Translations under genes and position numbers: made by a program
Notes under the pieces: generated by a model
What the model was told of the DNA's origin: nothing
Seen by the model: only the letters and a program-made list of their open reading frames with translations
Database searches by the model: none
In this document: positions 19,905 through 29,504 of the stretch, one piece after another
Layout of the letters: every line of letters begins with the position of its first letter
Position numbering within the stretch: position 1 is the stretch's first letter
NCBI GenBank assembly: GCA_963816685.1
Contig: CAWFMB010000028.1
Location: 1-64,000, forward strand
Direction of reading: 5' to 3'
DNA from: CAVYUC01 sp963816685
GTDB taxonomy: Bacteria > Bacteroidota > Bacteroidia > Bacteroidales > Prolixibacteraceae
DNA: 64,000 bases

Positions 19905-21419
19905 TTACTGCCACCCCGGGTTTTGAACCAACAGTTGATTTGCATCCAATTCTACCTGAGGAATTGGCATTAATGTCATAGCATCTTTGAAGTTGTCTTT
20001 TATTTGCAGTTTCTGTGCCGCTTCAAAAGAATTTGTGAACTTGCTTTCATTCTCAGCATGTTCAAACATTCTTTCTTTTAGAATACCCCAGCGAACCAGA
20101 TCAAACCAGCGTTGACCTTCATGTACAAGTTCCATCCAGCGTTCTCTTCTAATCCATTCTGTCAGGTTCTCTTTTGTTTTGGCACCAGTTAACATTCCAT
20201 CCGGATCGCCTTTATATGCCCTGCTTCGAACCCGTTGAAGATGCGTATATGCTGCTTCCGGATCACCATTTTCATTTAAAGCTTCAGCATAAAGCAACAG
20301 GGCATCTACGTAACGAAGAATAAATCTGTTAACCGCTGAGTTTGGTGCATTGTATTCATTTACATCCCATGACTTTGTGAAAAGAGGTAAATCAACCCGA
20401 TAAATAGTTGTATCTATTGGACTTGTAAATTCTTTACTGAAGTAAACAAATTTTCGTTGATCTTTATCGCTAAACTGAGCATACAGTTCTTCGATGGGGA
20501 TGTCTGCTTCATTCATTTGATTACGTCCGGGTATTTGCTGGGTTTTATACCTGGCCTGAAGTGCATATTTTGGACCTGAAAGCTGCATGTCGCCATTACC
20601 ATTTGATGGTGGTGAATCAAATTGTACAGCAAAAATACATTCTTTTCCATTTTCTGTGGCAACTCTGTAGTTATCTTTTACATCATCCCAAAGTCCATAG
20701 CCATAGCTTGTTTCGTTATTAACAACTGATCCCAGCTCGTTAACAGCTGCTCCCCAGTTTTTCATGGTAACATATACTGAACCAAGCAATACAGAAGCGG
20801 CACCCGAAGTTGCCCTGCCAACATCAGAACCACTGTAGCTTTTGGGTAAGGCTTTAGCATCGGTAAGATCGGCAATAATTTGAGCATATACATCAGCAAC
20901 CGGTTTACGTTCTGTTACTGTTTCTTCAACAGATGTCCCCAATGGTAAGGGTACATCGCCAAATGCCCTTACCAGATTGTAAAAATACAATGCCCGTAAA
21001 AATTTGGCCTCATTCATTAATCGGGTTTTAAGGGTTTCATCCATTTCTATTTCCGGAATTTGTTCCAATGCATTATTTGCCCTGAAAATCCCGCTATAAC
21101 TGTCCCTCCAGAAATCTCTTATAAATGTGTTGTTTGGTGTGTAACGCATATACTCCAGATTTTGCAGGTATTGGTTAGGCATTCCCAGACCGTTTTTTTC
21201 ATCATCAACCGGAAGGTCGAAAACGAGATACATCAATCTTTCATACAAACTGTATAAACCATTGTATATTGAAGTAACAGAAGCAACGGCGCCCGGTTCA
21301 TCAGTGTAAACATTGCTTACCACATACCTGTCAACAGGATTTTCCTCCAGGAAATCGCTGCACGAATTAAATAATGTTGCAGGTATTACTATTAATATTA
21401 AACATATCAACTTTTTCAT
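19905..21419 (-). CDS. SusD/RagB-family glycan-binding outer-membrane lipoprotein
   Basis: A 504-residue protein with a lipoprotein signal (ATLFNSCSDFLEENP; lipobox Cys about residue 20) followed by the typical SusD start. TPR-like helical segments are present (EAKFLRALYFYNLVRAFGDV; ALLLYAEALNENGDPEAA), as are the C-terminal family motifs RRERWMELVHEGQRWFDLVR and LMPIPQVELDAN. SusD proteins cap the SusC barrel and bind the glycan at the cell surface. It is 27 bp downstream of susC and translated from the same message. Binding specificity cannot be read from sequence. Confidence 0.95.
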   Translation of the reverse strand: MKKLICLILIVIPATLFNSCSDFLEENPVDRYVVSNVYTDEPGAVASVTSIYNGLYSLYERLMYLVFDLPVDDEKNGLGMPNQYLQNLEYMRYTPNNTFIRDFWRDSYSGIFRANNALEQIPEIEMDETLKTRLMNEAKFLRALYFYNLVRAFGDVPLPLGTSVEETVTERKPVADVYAQIIADLTDAKALPKSYSGSDVGRATSGAASVLLGSVYVTMKNWGAAVNELGSVVNNETSYGYGLWDDVKDNYRVATENGKECIFAVQFDSPPSNGNGDMQLSGPKYALQARYKTQQIPGRNQMNEADIPIEELYAQFSDKDQRKFVYFSKEFTSPIDTTIYRVDLPLFTKSWDVNEYNAPNSAVNRFILRYVDALLLYAEALNENGDPEAAYTHLQRVRSRAYKGDPDGMLTGAKTKENLTEWIRRERWMELVHEGQRWFDLVRWGILKERMFEHAENESKFTNSFEAAQKLQIKDNFKDAMTLMPIPQVELDANQLLVQNPGWQ

Positions 21420-21446
21420 ATCTATTAACTTTTCATTTTTGTACTA

Positions 21447-24400
21447 TTAAAAATCAATTTTAACACCAAACATTACAGTTTTCGATTGAGGATATGTACT
21501 GTAATCTTCTCCCATGGTCAGGTTTGATGCACCATGCAAGCTAACTTCAGGATCGAATCCTGTGTATTTAGTGAAGGTAATAAAATTATTAAGCGACGAA
21601 TACACATAAAGTCGATCGACAAAATTTACCATGTTTTTAGGAAATGTATACCCAAGTATTATGTTCTTTATTTTCAGATATGATCCATCCTCTATATAAT
21701 AATCATTAAAAACAATCTGACGGTTTGTACTTGCAAGTGGTAATACATTGCTTGGATTTTCCGGTGTCCAGCGGTTCACCATTTCTGCATACACATTTTG
21801 CCCTCCGGTTGGCAGGGTTAATTGTGTTTTGTCAAAGTTCAATATATCATTTCCAACAGACCATTGTAAAAACACACTCAGACTGATGTTTTTGTATGAA
21901 AAGTTATTGTTCATACCCCCTATGAAATCCGGTAAAGCATTTCCAATAACCTGCCTGTCGGAATTATCAACTACCCCGTCAGGTGCGCCGGTATATTTAC
22001 CGTCATCAGGATTATCATCTTCGCTTGCTACATCCTTATATTTTCTTCTGCCTGGACCTACCTGGCTAATTGTTTGATTTATGGTCTCTCCTTCCTGAAT
22101 AATACCATCAAATTGCCATCCAAAGAAAGCACCAATAGGTTCTCCCACAAATAACCGTCTTGACCACGGATCTATTTTCAGGTGTCCCTGGTTAACACCA
22201 ACATCTTTATACAGAACGCCGGCCAGACTAAGTACTTTGTTCCGGTTGAAAGATAAGTTGAAGTCAGTATTCCACTTGAATTTCCCCCTAAGGATATCGC
22301 CTCTGAGTTCAAGTTCCACCCCCTGGTTTTGCATACTTCCAATATTGTTTAAGTATTCTGTGAACCCGGTGGTAAATGGCACTTGTTCGCTGTATAGCAT
22401 TTCTGTTGTCTTTTTGTAATAATAATCAATGGTTAAACCTAATCGATTATCAAAAAATGCCATATCAACTCCTGCGTCAAATTGTGCTGTTTTCTCCCAT
22501 TGAAGGTCTGCATTTGCAATTTTGTTCGGACTAACACCAGTAGCCAGTGTTCCATCTCCAAAAGTATAAGTCTGGGTTCCGGTTGTTGGCAAAGAATTAT
22601 ACAACCCAATTTCCTGGTTACCTGTATAACCAAAACTTGCACGCAGCTTCAGGTACGAAAACAGGTTGAGTTCTTTAATAAAGTCTTCTTCACTTGCCCG
22701 CCAGGCTAATGAACCAGAGGGGAAAAAGGCATATTTGTTGTTTATCCCAAATCTTGAAGAACCGTCTATACGGCCTGCAATGGATGCAAGATATTTTCCG
22801 TTGTACGAATAGTTTACGCGTGCAAGGTAAGAAATAAGCCCCCATCTGGTTTTTCCTGATTCCGGACTATTATATGTCTCACCTCCCTGAAGGCTGTTTT
22901 CCTGAAGGATATCATTGGTAAATCCCTGTGATGAACCTAAAACGTATTCATAAATATTCTCCTGGAAAGTAGCTCCGGCAACGGCACTGACAGAGTGTGC
23001 ACCAAATTCATTTACATAGCTTAATGTATTTTCGTTTAACCAGTTTTGGTTTAAATTATACCTGATGGTTGCAACTCCGTTCGACCCCTGTCCTTCGTTT
23101 GTATTGCCCGGAAGATATGTATCGTTTTTAACATTTGAGATATCAGCTCCTCCTTTAATCTTTGCTGTTAAATTCGGAGTAATTTTAATTTCCATAAACA
23201 TATCGCCCAATATCCCGTTGCGTTGCGTTTGACGCACTACTTCGTTCATTGTAGCAACCGGATTGTTAATAATAATACCGTCATTTACCAGGGTATATTC
23301 ACTGGCGCTAGAAGTAGGCAGAAAAGAATACCCCTGGCCTGAATAAACCGGAAGTATCGGGCTAAATTGAGTTGCACCGTTAACAACACCTAATCCATCC
23401 ACATTTTGCTGGTTGGAGAAAATCCGGAAAACTGAGATATGCGTACCTGTTTTGAGCCAGTCTTTCATTTGTCGGGTAAGATTAATCCTCGATGAAAAAC
23501 GTTCAAAATCTGTACTTTTAATAATTCCATCCTGCTTGGTATATCCACCCGTTATTGCATAATTTGTTTTTCTGTCACCCCCTGTAAACGATATATTGTA
23601 TTCCTGCATGGGAGCAACCTGAAAAACTTCGTCCTGCCAATTGGTTCCCAACTCCGGATGGTTTTGTATTTCTTCCAAATCAGATGTGGAATAAACCGGT
23701 GCACTACCTTCATTTGTATATGCCTCATTTTTTAAGACTGCATACTGGTAAGCATCCATTACATCCATTTTTTTAGTAACACTTTGAAATCCGTAATCGG
23801 CCGAAAATGAAACTTTGTCATTTCCTGCAGTTCCGGTTTTCGTTGTGATTAAAATAACACCATTTGCGGCTCTGGCACCATAAATAGATGTTGCAGATGC
23901 ATCTTTTAGTATCTCAATGCTTTGAATATCATTTGGATTAATATTGGCTATACCACTGATATTTGATGAACCTGCCGCAGTACCTGCGTTTCCGCTTCCT
24001 CCTCCTGCGTAGATAGGAAAGCCGTCAACCACATAGAGCGGTTCATTGGCCCCTTGTAATGATGTAGTTCCACGCACCCTGACTGCCGGGGCAGATCCGG
24101 GGACCCCCGACGACTGAATTACCTGTACACCTGCAGCCCGTCCTGCCAATGCCTGATCGATTGATTGCATTTTAATGTTATCAAGGTCTTCTGTTTTTAC
24201 CGATGTAACTGAACCGGTTAAATCACTCTTCTTGATGGTTCCATAGCCAATGGCTACTACTTCTTCAATCCCGATTGCATCCACTTCCATTTTCACATCA
24301 ATACCGGATTGATTTCCAACTTCAACTTCCTTCGTCCTCATCCCTACAAATGAAAATTGCAAAGTAGCATTTTCAGGAATATTTGTAATGGAATATTCCC

Positions 24401-24917
24401 CATTCGCATTTGTTACCGTTCCCAGTGTTGTACCTTTTACTACTACGGTTACACCAGGAAGTGGTTCACCGGATTCATCAGTTACTGTTCCCGAAACGAT
24501 TCCCTGCTGAGCATCAATATTCCATCCCGATAAATCGATAGAAGCTTCATCCATTTCTTGCGGATACAACATGATGTGCCGATCGAACAGCGCATATTTC
24601 ACACTGGTTCCTTCGAAAAGTGCAGTCAGAGTTTCATCAATATTCTTTTTATCGATTTCAACCGTAACCTTTCGATCCATATCAATCAATTCGGAACTGT
24701 ATGCGAACCTGAATTCAGATTGCTTTTCGATTTCATCCAGAACATCAGCCACCCGGGAATTTTCCATATCGAGTGTCAGTTTGGCGGATTGGCTGTAAAC
24801 GCTGGCCGAAACCTGCATTAGCCCAACAATGAAGAACAAAATTGTTAGTTTCATAAGCCGAAAGCATTTGTTCCATGGAGAAGGTTTTCCCCTTCCCCCG
24901 ATTTGGATTTTTTTCAT
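21447..24917 (-). CDS. SusC/RagA-family TonB-dependent outer-membrane transporter with STN domain
   Basis: An 1156-residue protein. After a signal segment (about 22-45, ending SVYSQ) come an STN (secretin/TonB N-terminal) domain (about 48-118; RVADVLDEIEKQSEFRFAYS), a carboxypeptidase-regulatory-like beta-sandwich (about 138-215; VSGTVTDESGEPLPGVTVVV), the SusC plug (about 225-340; VAIGYGTIKKSDLTGSV; IQSIEILKDASATSIYGARA) and the beta-barrel, ending with aromatic GVKIDF. It imports oligosaccharides with TonB energy. The STN domain is typical of transporters that signal through a FecR anti-sigma factor, which fits the fecI-fecR genes directly upstream. It partners with the adjacent SusD. Confidence 0.96.
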   Translation of the reverse strand: MKKIQIGGRGKPSPWNKCFRLMKLTILFFIVGLMQVSASVYSQSAKLTLDMENSRVADVLDEIEKQSEFRFAYSSELIDMDRKVTVEIDKKNIDETLTALFEGTSVKYALFDRHIMLYPQEMDEASIDLSGWNIDAQQGIVSGTVTDESGEPLPGVTVVVKGTTLGTVTNANGEYSITNIPENATLQFSFVGMRTKEVEVGNQSGIDVKMEVDAIGIEEVVAIGYGTIKKSDLTGSVTSVKTEDLDNIKMQSIDQALAGRAAGVQVIQSSGVPGSAPAVRVRGTTSLQGANEPLYVVDGFPIYAGGGSGNAGTAAGSSNISGIANINPNDIQSIEILKDASATSIYGARAANGVILITTKTGTAGNDKVSFSADYGFQSVTKKMDVMDAYQYAVLKNEAYTNEGSAPVYSTSDLEEIQNHPELGTNWQDEVFQVAPMQEYNISFTGGDRKTNYAITGGYTKQDGIIKSTDFERFSSRINLTRQMKDWLKTGTHISVFRIFSNQQNVDGLGVVNGATQFSPILPVYSGQGYSFLPTSSASEYTLVNDGIIINNPVATMNEVVRQTQRNGILGDMFMEIKITPNLTAKIKGGADISNVKNDTYLPGNTNEGQGSNGVATIRYNLNQNWLNENTLSYVNEFGAHSVSAVAGATFQENIYEYVLGSSQGFTNDILQENSLQGGETYNSPESGKTRWGLISYLARVNYSYNGKYLASIAGRIDGSSRFGINNKYAFFPSGSLAWRASEEDFIKELNLFSYLKLRASFGYTGNQEIGLYNSLPTTGTQTYTFGDGTLATGVSPNKIANADLQWEKTAQFDAGVDMAFFDNRLGLTIDYYYKKTTEMLYSEQVPFTTGFTEYLNNIGSMQNQGVELELRGDILRGKFKWNTDFNLSFNRNKVLSLAGVLYKDVGVNQGHLKIDPWSRRLFVGEPIGAFFGWQFDGIIQEGETINQTISQVGPGRRKYKDVASEDDNPDDGKYTGAPDGVVDNSDRQVIGNALPDFIGGMNNNFSYKNISLSVFLQWSVGNDILNFDKTQLTLPTGGQNVYAEMVNRWTPENPSNVLPLASTNRQIVFNDYYIEDGSYLKIKNIILGYTFPKNMVNFVDRLYVYSSLNNFITFTKYTGFDPEVSLHGASNLTMGEDYSTYPQSKTVMFGVKIDF

Positions 24918-24973
24918 AGTTTTACACTGATTTAGTTAATAATTAAATTATTTATCATTTGCCGATGATAAGT

Positions 24974-25006
24974 AAAGGCCGGTAGTGTTGCCGCACTGCC
25001 GGCTTT
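24974..25006 (-). terminator. Hairpin between fecR and susC
   Basis: GCCGGTAGTG (24978-24987) pairs with CACTGCCGGC (about 24994-25003), with flanking AAAG/CTTT extending the stem. It lies 8 bp after the fecR stop and about 57 bp before the susC start. On the minus strand it is followed by only a weak T stretch, so it could be a weak terminator, an attenuator or an mRNA-processing element separating regulator from transporter expression. Confidence 0.45.
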
Positions 25007-25013
25007 AAATTAC

Positions 25014-26019
25014 TTAACCACCGGTATTTCTCATTCTGCTTTTATCAGGTTGAAATTCAATTGTTATATTTTTTTGTATTGCTTTCACAGGTGTTATCTT
25101 TTCCATTAACCGGATAATTTCATCAAGAGATTCGTTTTTAATTGTAAATGTGTACCGGAAATCTTTAATTTGCGGATTTACAATAAAATGCTGATTATAT
25201 CTTGTACCGAGGCGCTTTGCAACTTCTTCAAGCGGCTGATCGTAAATATTGATGATTCCTTCTTTCCACGATGTATACCTCGCTGTATTAACATTCTGTA
25301 CAGTAAGTTTTTGATTTTTACAATCGAATCTGGCCTGTTCTCCCTTTTTCAGCTTTTTATGAAAAGATTCCTTTTGAGAAAAAGACAAATCCACTGCGCC
25401 TTTTTCGAGCGTAACCTCTATCTCTTCCGCCTCTGGATAAGAAGAGACATTAAACCTGGTACCAACAACTTTTACCTTCAACTCTCCACAATTAACAACC
25501 ATTGGAATTTGACTGTTTTCAGCAGCCTCAAAATAAGCTTCACCGCTTAACTGAATATCCCTGTTATCCGAAGCAAACCTGTTATTGTAGGAAATTACAG
25601 AACCTGAATTGAGCCAGGCAAGGGATCCATCTGGAAGTTCAATTTTGGAGATGTGCCCTTTTTCTGCCATAACTTTCGTAATATAGCTGAGGTTCCGGTA
25701 CAGAATTTCCTGTAAAATACATCACGCTTCCAACAATTGAAACAACAAAACAGAAAATGGCAGCATATTTAAAAATTTTAGAAACTTTTTGTGTTTGCTG
25801 CCATTTTAAAAGACTCTTGTTAAATATTTCAGCCTGAATTTTATTCCAGCTTTCCAGACTTTCCCTATCACGGAATCGGTGATCCAGATTATTTTCCCAG
25901 TCTAACTTATAACTTTTAAAAACTATGCGGTTTTCTTTAATATGCAGCCAGTCGAGTAAAACTGCCTGTTCAGCTTCGGTGGCACGGCCATCCATGTACT
26001 TATAAACTAAAGCTCTCAT
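25014..26019 (-). pseudogene. FecR-family anti-sigma factor, split by one frameshift
   Basis: Two overlapping frames make one FecR. The first (26019 down to 25639, 126 residues) holds the cytoplasmic anti-sigma part and the transmembrane helix (IFKYAAIFCFVVSIVGSVMY). The second (effective from about 25660 to 25014) holds the periplasmic domain (KIELPDGSLAWLNSGSVISY; LSGEAYFEAAE; DUF4974-like C-terminus with YDQPLEEVAKRLGTRYN). Shortening the T5 run at 25659-25663 (A5 on the coding strand) by one gives a continuous SYGRKGHISKIELPDGS. The break falls just after the membrane segment, so as written no single protein would span from sigma factor to SusC STN domain. Sequence error and true loss are both possible. 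Confidence 0.85.
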
Positions 26020-26117
26020 AAATCTGGTTCTAAAAGGAGTACAAACAGGTTGAAGAAAACCCTACCCGGTCAAGTGAAAAATTTATTTTTATGAGCACAG
26101 TTACTTCCAGCAACAAA

Positions 26118-26711
26118 TTAATTCATCAAAAGTGAAATTAAAATCACAAACATGGGATACTGTTTTATTAGTTTTTTACGAATATGAGATTTGGCTTTTA
26201 AAATGTGCTTTTCTACCATTTTTACACTGACACCCATTTCTTCAGCAACAACCTTTTGTTTTTGGCCTTCTATCTTGCATTTTTTAAATGCTACCCGCAT
26301 TTTCAGGGGTAACTCATCGACAGCTTTTTTAAAAGATTCAATCATTAGTTCTTCAAGGCTTTTTTCTTCCCTCTCCATGAAATCGAGTTGATATAAATAC
26401 TGCAATTCGGCAATATTAAGGTTTTCCAGTTGTGTATTTCCATTATGGAGTTTCGACTTTTTTAATACATTCAGGCAGCGGTTTCTGATCATTACAAAAA
26501 GGAGACTTTCAACCGATTCCTCCAAACGTATTGATTTGCGTTTATCCCACAATGTAATAAAGCATTCCTGGATGATATCTTCAATTTCGTGTTTGGAGGA
26601 AATAAATAAACCGCAATATCCTTTCAAACGGGGATAAAGCAGGCGAAAAACCTGTTCATAAGCTTCAGGTTTTCCACTTTTAAGTTCCCGTTTAGTAATG
26701 TTAGTTAGCAT
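26118..26711 (-). CDS. ECF RNA polymerase sigma factor, FecI-like
   Basis: A 197-residue sigma-70 family protein. Region 2 lies at about 20-90 (YEQVFRLLYPRLKGYC; IEDIIQECFITLWDKR) and region 4 at about 130-185 (LPLKMRVAFKKCKIEGQKQK; VVAEEMGVSVKMVEKHILKA). It is the regulator of the susC-susD transcription unit in the standard FecI-FecR-TonB transducer arrangement: fecR starts 98 bp downstream and the STN-containing susC follows. The start ATG at 26711 gives the normal family length. A short hydrophobic tail (FVILISLLMN) is unusual but of unknown meaning. Confidence 0.93.
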   Translation of the reverse strand: MLTNITKRELKSGKPEAYEQVFRLLYPRLKGYCGLFISSKHEIEDIIQECFITLWDKRKSIRLEESVESLLFVMIRNRCLNVLKKSKLHNGNTQLENLNIAELQYLYQLDFMEREEKSLEELMIESFKKAVDELPLKMRVAFKKCKIEGQKQKVVAEEMGVSVKMVEKHILKAKSHIRKKLIKQYPMFVILISLLMN

Positions 26712-26800
26712 TTATATCATTTATAACAGATATAATTATCATTTTGAAATTTAGAAATAAATTTTTATAAAGTCACCACATTAATTTATATTTTAAAAAT

Positions 26801-29194
26801 TTAATTGCTGTCAATAACGATGAGGTCAGTCTTCAATCCATCGGCAATGGCAGTTACTTCAATTGTTCCCGGTGTTTGTTTTTCTGATTGAAGAATTAGC
26901 ATGGCCCTGCCAAAAAACAATTTCCTGTAATCAGCCTGAAATGGCTCATAAGAGCGTGGATTACCGTTTCCCACTCCTGCAATTTTAGCAGGTCCTTTGA
27001 TTTCAAAATGAATCAGGTTATCCGCCAGCGGGCATAAATTACCATCTTTATCATATGCTTCCACCAATATATAGCTCAAATCGTTTCCTGAGGCATTTAT
27101 TGCAGTCCGGTCGGGAGTAAGTTTTATTTGAGCAGGTGCTCCTGCAGTGCGCACCATTGTTTCCCCGATAACTTTTCCTTCTTTGTAAGCTACTGCTTTT
27201 AGTTCGCCCGGCTCATAAATAACATCAGGCCACATCAGGCGGTAACGTTCAGTTGAGATTTCCGACTTTGGTTTTTTATGCTGTTTGCCCAACGATTTGC
27301 CATTCAAAAAAAGTTCAGCTGCATCCCCGTTTGTATAAACAAATACAGGCACATTTTTGTCTTCGTAGCCCAACCAGTTCCAGTGTGGTAATATATGAAC
27401 ATTGTCTTTTTCAGGCCTCCAGTGGCTTTGATATAAATAATAACGATCTTTGGGGATTCCGCATAAATCAACGATACCAAAATAGGAACTGCGGGATGAA
27501 GGATAAGGTGTAGGTTCGCCAAGATAATCAAACCCGGTCCAGACAAATTCTCCGGCAATATAATCTGCATTTTCCTGCCACATGAAATCATCATCCGGAA
27601 TTTCGGACCAGTAGGGAGCATTTAAATCGTAAGAACTGACCTGGTTTGATTTTGTAAAATCTGTCTGCTTTTCCGGCAGGGGCAGTTCGTAAAAGCCACG
27701 GGTGCTGACTGTTGATGCCGATTCGCTTATAATGACTGCCTTTGAAGGGTCCAGTTTTCGGGCAGGTTCCCACCGCTGATCATAGTTCCAGGCGTGAATA
27801 TCGTAGTAATCGAAATGGCGCCAGAAAGCATTTCCATCCTGATCGCACGCCATGGTTACCGGCCGGGAAATGTCGTACCTGTTGACGTAACCGACCATGG
27901 CTGCCAGTTTCTGCAACCCATTGTCAATGTTTCCCTGGATGTCGCTCATTTCGTTGCCCACACTCCAGATAAATACGGAAGGATGATTGCGGTCGCGTTT
28001 CATAAAATTCCGGATATTACGCTCACCAAACTCATAAAAATCAGTTTCAGGTGTAATATCGGCTTTATCATCCCATTTGTCAAAAGCCTCATTAAATACA
28101 ATGAATCCCATTTTATCGCACAATTCAAGTAATTCAGGGGCGCAAACATTATGACTTGTGCGAATGGCATTACAACCCATCTCTTTCATTATTTCGAGCT
28201 GACGTTCCATCGCCCGCGTATTGAAAGCAGCACCCAGCGGTCCATGATCATGATGCAGGTTTACTCCTTTTATCTGAAGATGATTTCCATTGAGAAAAAA
28301 TCCATTATCAGCAGTAAATGTAAAACTGCGAATGCCAAACGGAGTAGTTTTCTCATCCAGTATTTTATCACCTTCCTTAACAATGGTTTTTATGCTGTAC
28401 AATACAGGATCATCCACATCCCAGCGGGTTGGGCCTGGAACCGTAAACCAGTAGTCAAATTCAAGGGAATTGCCTGCCCCGATTTTCTTTCTGTTTTCGG
28501 AGCCTGCTATTTTTATTCCTTCCGGACTTAAAACCTGAGCCTCCACAACTACTTCTTTTTCGGACGAACTCCAGTTATTTACCGTATTCAAAACACGGAT
28601 ATCTGCGTACGCATCCGTAACTTCAGGGGTGGTAACATAAGTTCCCCAAATTTCAGTATGTACTGGATCGGTAATCAGCATACTGACTTTCCTGTATATT
28701 CCCGCTCCGGGATACCAGCGACTGCCGTGTTGCCGGGTATCAACATATACAGCAATAGTATTTTGGCTGCCAAAATCAATATGTTCCGACACATTCAGGT
28801 AAAAACTGTTATAGCCGTAATCCCAGCCGCCAGCCAGTTTCCCGTTGATATAAATCCTCGGTTGTGTCATAATTCCATCAAAAAGAAAATAGACAATTTT
28901 ACCTTTGTCGGCTGCATCCACCTGAAATGTTTTGCGATACCATCCCTCACCTTTCCACGGAAGTTTAGCCGTATTTCCAGGTTCATCTTCATTAAACGGG
29001 CCGGTAATCGCCCAATCGTGCGGAATATTCACCAGTTCCCACGATGAATCATCGAAGTTTACTGCCTGCGCATTTTCAGGATTGCCTTTGGTAAACCGCC
29101 AGTTATCTGTTAAGGTAATCCAGTCCCGGCTCGAAGCATTTTGTGAATTTACAGTCAGTATTAAAAAGAGGGCGAAGAAAAACCTGGTTTTCAT
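26801..29194 (-). CDS. Glycoside hydrolase family 2 (beta-galactosidase-type)
   Basis: A 797-residue exo-enzyme with a signal peptide (1-22). Domains in order: sugar-binding jelly roll (about 25-180; VNIPHDWAITGPFNEDEPG; WYPGAGIYRKVSM), immunoglobulin-like (about 185-290), TIM barrel (about 295-590; IKGVNLHHDHGPLGAAFN; IRTSHNVCAPELLELCDKMG), then C-terminal beta domains (DUF4982-like and a later Ig-like domain). The acid/base E415 lies in SVGNEMSD and the nucleophile E491 in IISESAS. Most relatives remove terminal beta-galactose; other beta-glycosides are possible. It lies 89 bp upstream of the sigma factor gene and reads in the same direction. Confidence 0.92.
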   Translation of the reverse strand: MKTRFFFALFLILTVNSQNASSRDWITLTDNWRFTKGNPENAQAVNFDDSSWELVNIPHDWAITGPFNEDEPGNTAKLPWKGEGWYRKTFQVDAADKGKIVYFLFDGIMTQPRIYINGKLAGGWDYGYNSFYLNVSEHIDFGSQNTIAVYVDTRQHGSRWYPGAGIYRKVSMLITDPVHTEIWGTYVTTPEVTDAYADIRVLNTVNNWSSSEKEVVVEAQVLSPEGIKIAGSENRKKIGAGNSLEFDYWFTVPGPTRWDVDDPVLYSIKTIVKEGDKILDEKTTPFGIRSFTFTADNGFFLNGNHLQIKGVNLHHDHGPLGAAFNTRAMERQLEIMKEMGCNAIRTSHNVCAPELLELCDKMGFIVFNEAFDKWDDKADITPETDFYEFGERNIRNFMKRDRNHPSVFIWSVGNEMSDIQGNIDNGLQKLAAMVGYVNRYDISRPVTMACDQDGNAFWRHFDYYDIHAWNYDQRWEPARKLDPSKAVIISESASTVSTRGFYELPLPEKQTDFTKSNQVSSYDLNAPYWSEIPDDDFMWQENADYIAGEFVWTGFDYLGEPTPYPSSRSSYFGIVDLCGIPKDRYYLYQSHWRPEKDNVHILPHWNWLGYEDKNVPVFVYTNGDAAELFLNGKSLGKQHKKPKSEISTERYRLMWPDVIYEPGELKAVAYKEGKVIGETMVRTAGAPAQIKLTPDRTAINASGNDLSYILVEAYDKDGNLCPLADNLIHFEIKGPAKIAGVGNGNPRSYEPFQADYRKLFFGRAMLILQSEKQTPGTIEVTAIADGLKTDLIVIDSN

Positions 29195-29504
29195 ATTGTA
29201 CGTTTGATTTCAAAATTATGTGGTCAAGTTAAATAAAATCGCTGAAATTTCATTTTCCAATTTCAATTCCTACTGTTTTTATGACATGTTGAGGTGGTAA
29301 TAAAATACCGGATTTAAAGACGAAGAATTACCGTTTGTGGAATTAAATGCCCAACAGACGAAACTGCCGACGTATAGTGGCGCAACCACCTTTTTCACTT
29401 ATATCCCCTCTGCGAATCCAAATTTATAAAACCTATTGATAAATTTTGTTACCTTACTTTTTGTTATTAATACGAAATACTATCTTATAAAAATCTTATC
29501 CAAC
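29195..29504. other. Divergent intergenic region between GH2 and an unknown secreted protein
   Basis: 310 bp with no gene. It should carry the divergent promoters of the GH2 gene (leftward) and the unknown plus-strand gene (rightward). TTTG words are common (for example near 29445), but no well-spaced -33/-7 pair could be supported. Confidence 0.4.

Noticed and set aside
25639..25670. Programmed ribosomal frameshifting in fecR
   Set aside because: FecR proteins are normally continuous, a +1 shift at a plain A-run has no stimulatory structure here, and the beta-helix gene shows the same kind of lesion.
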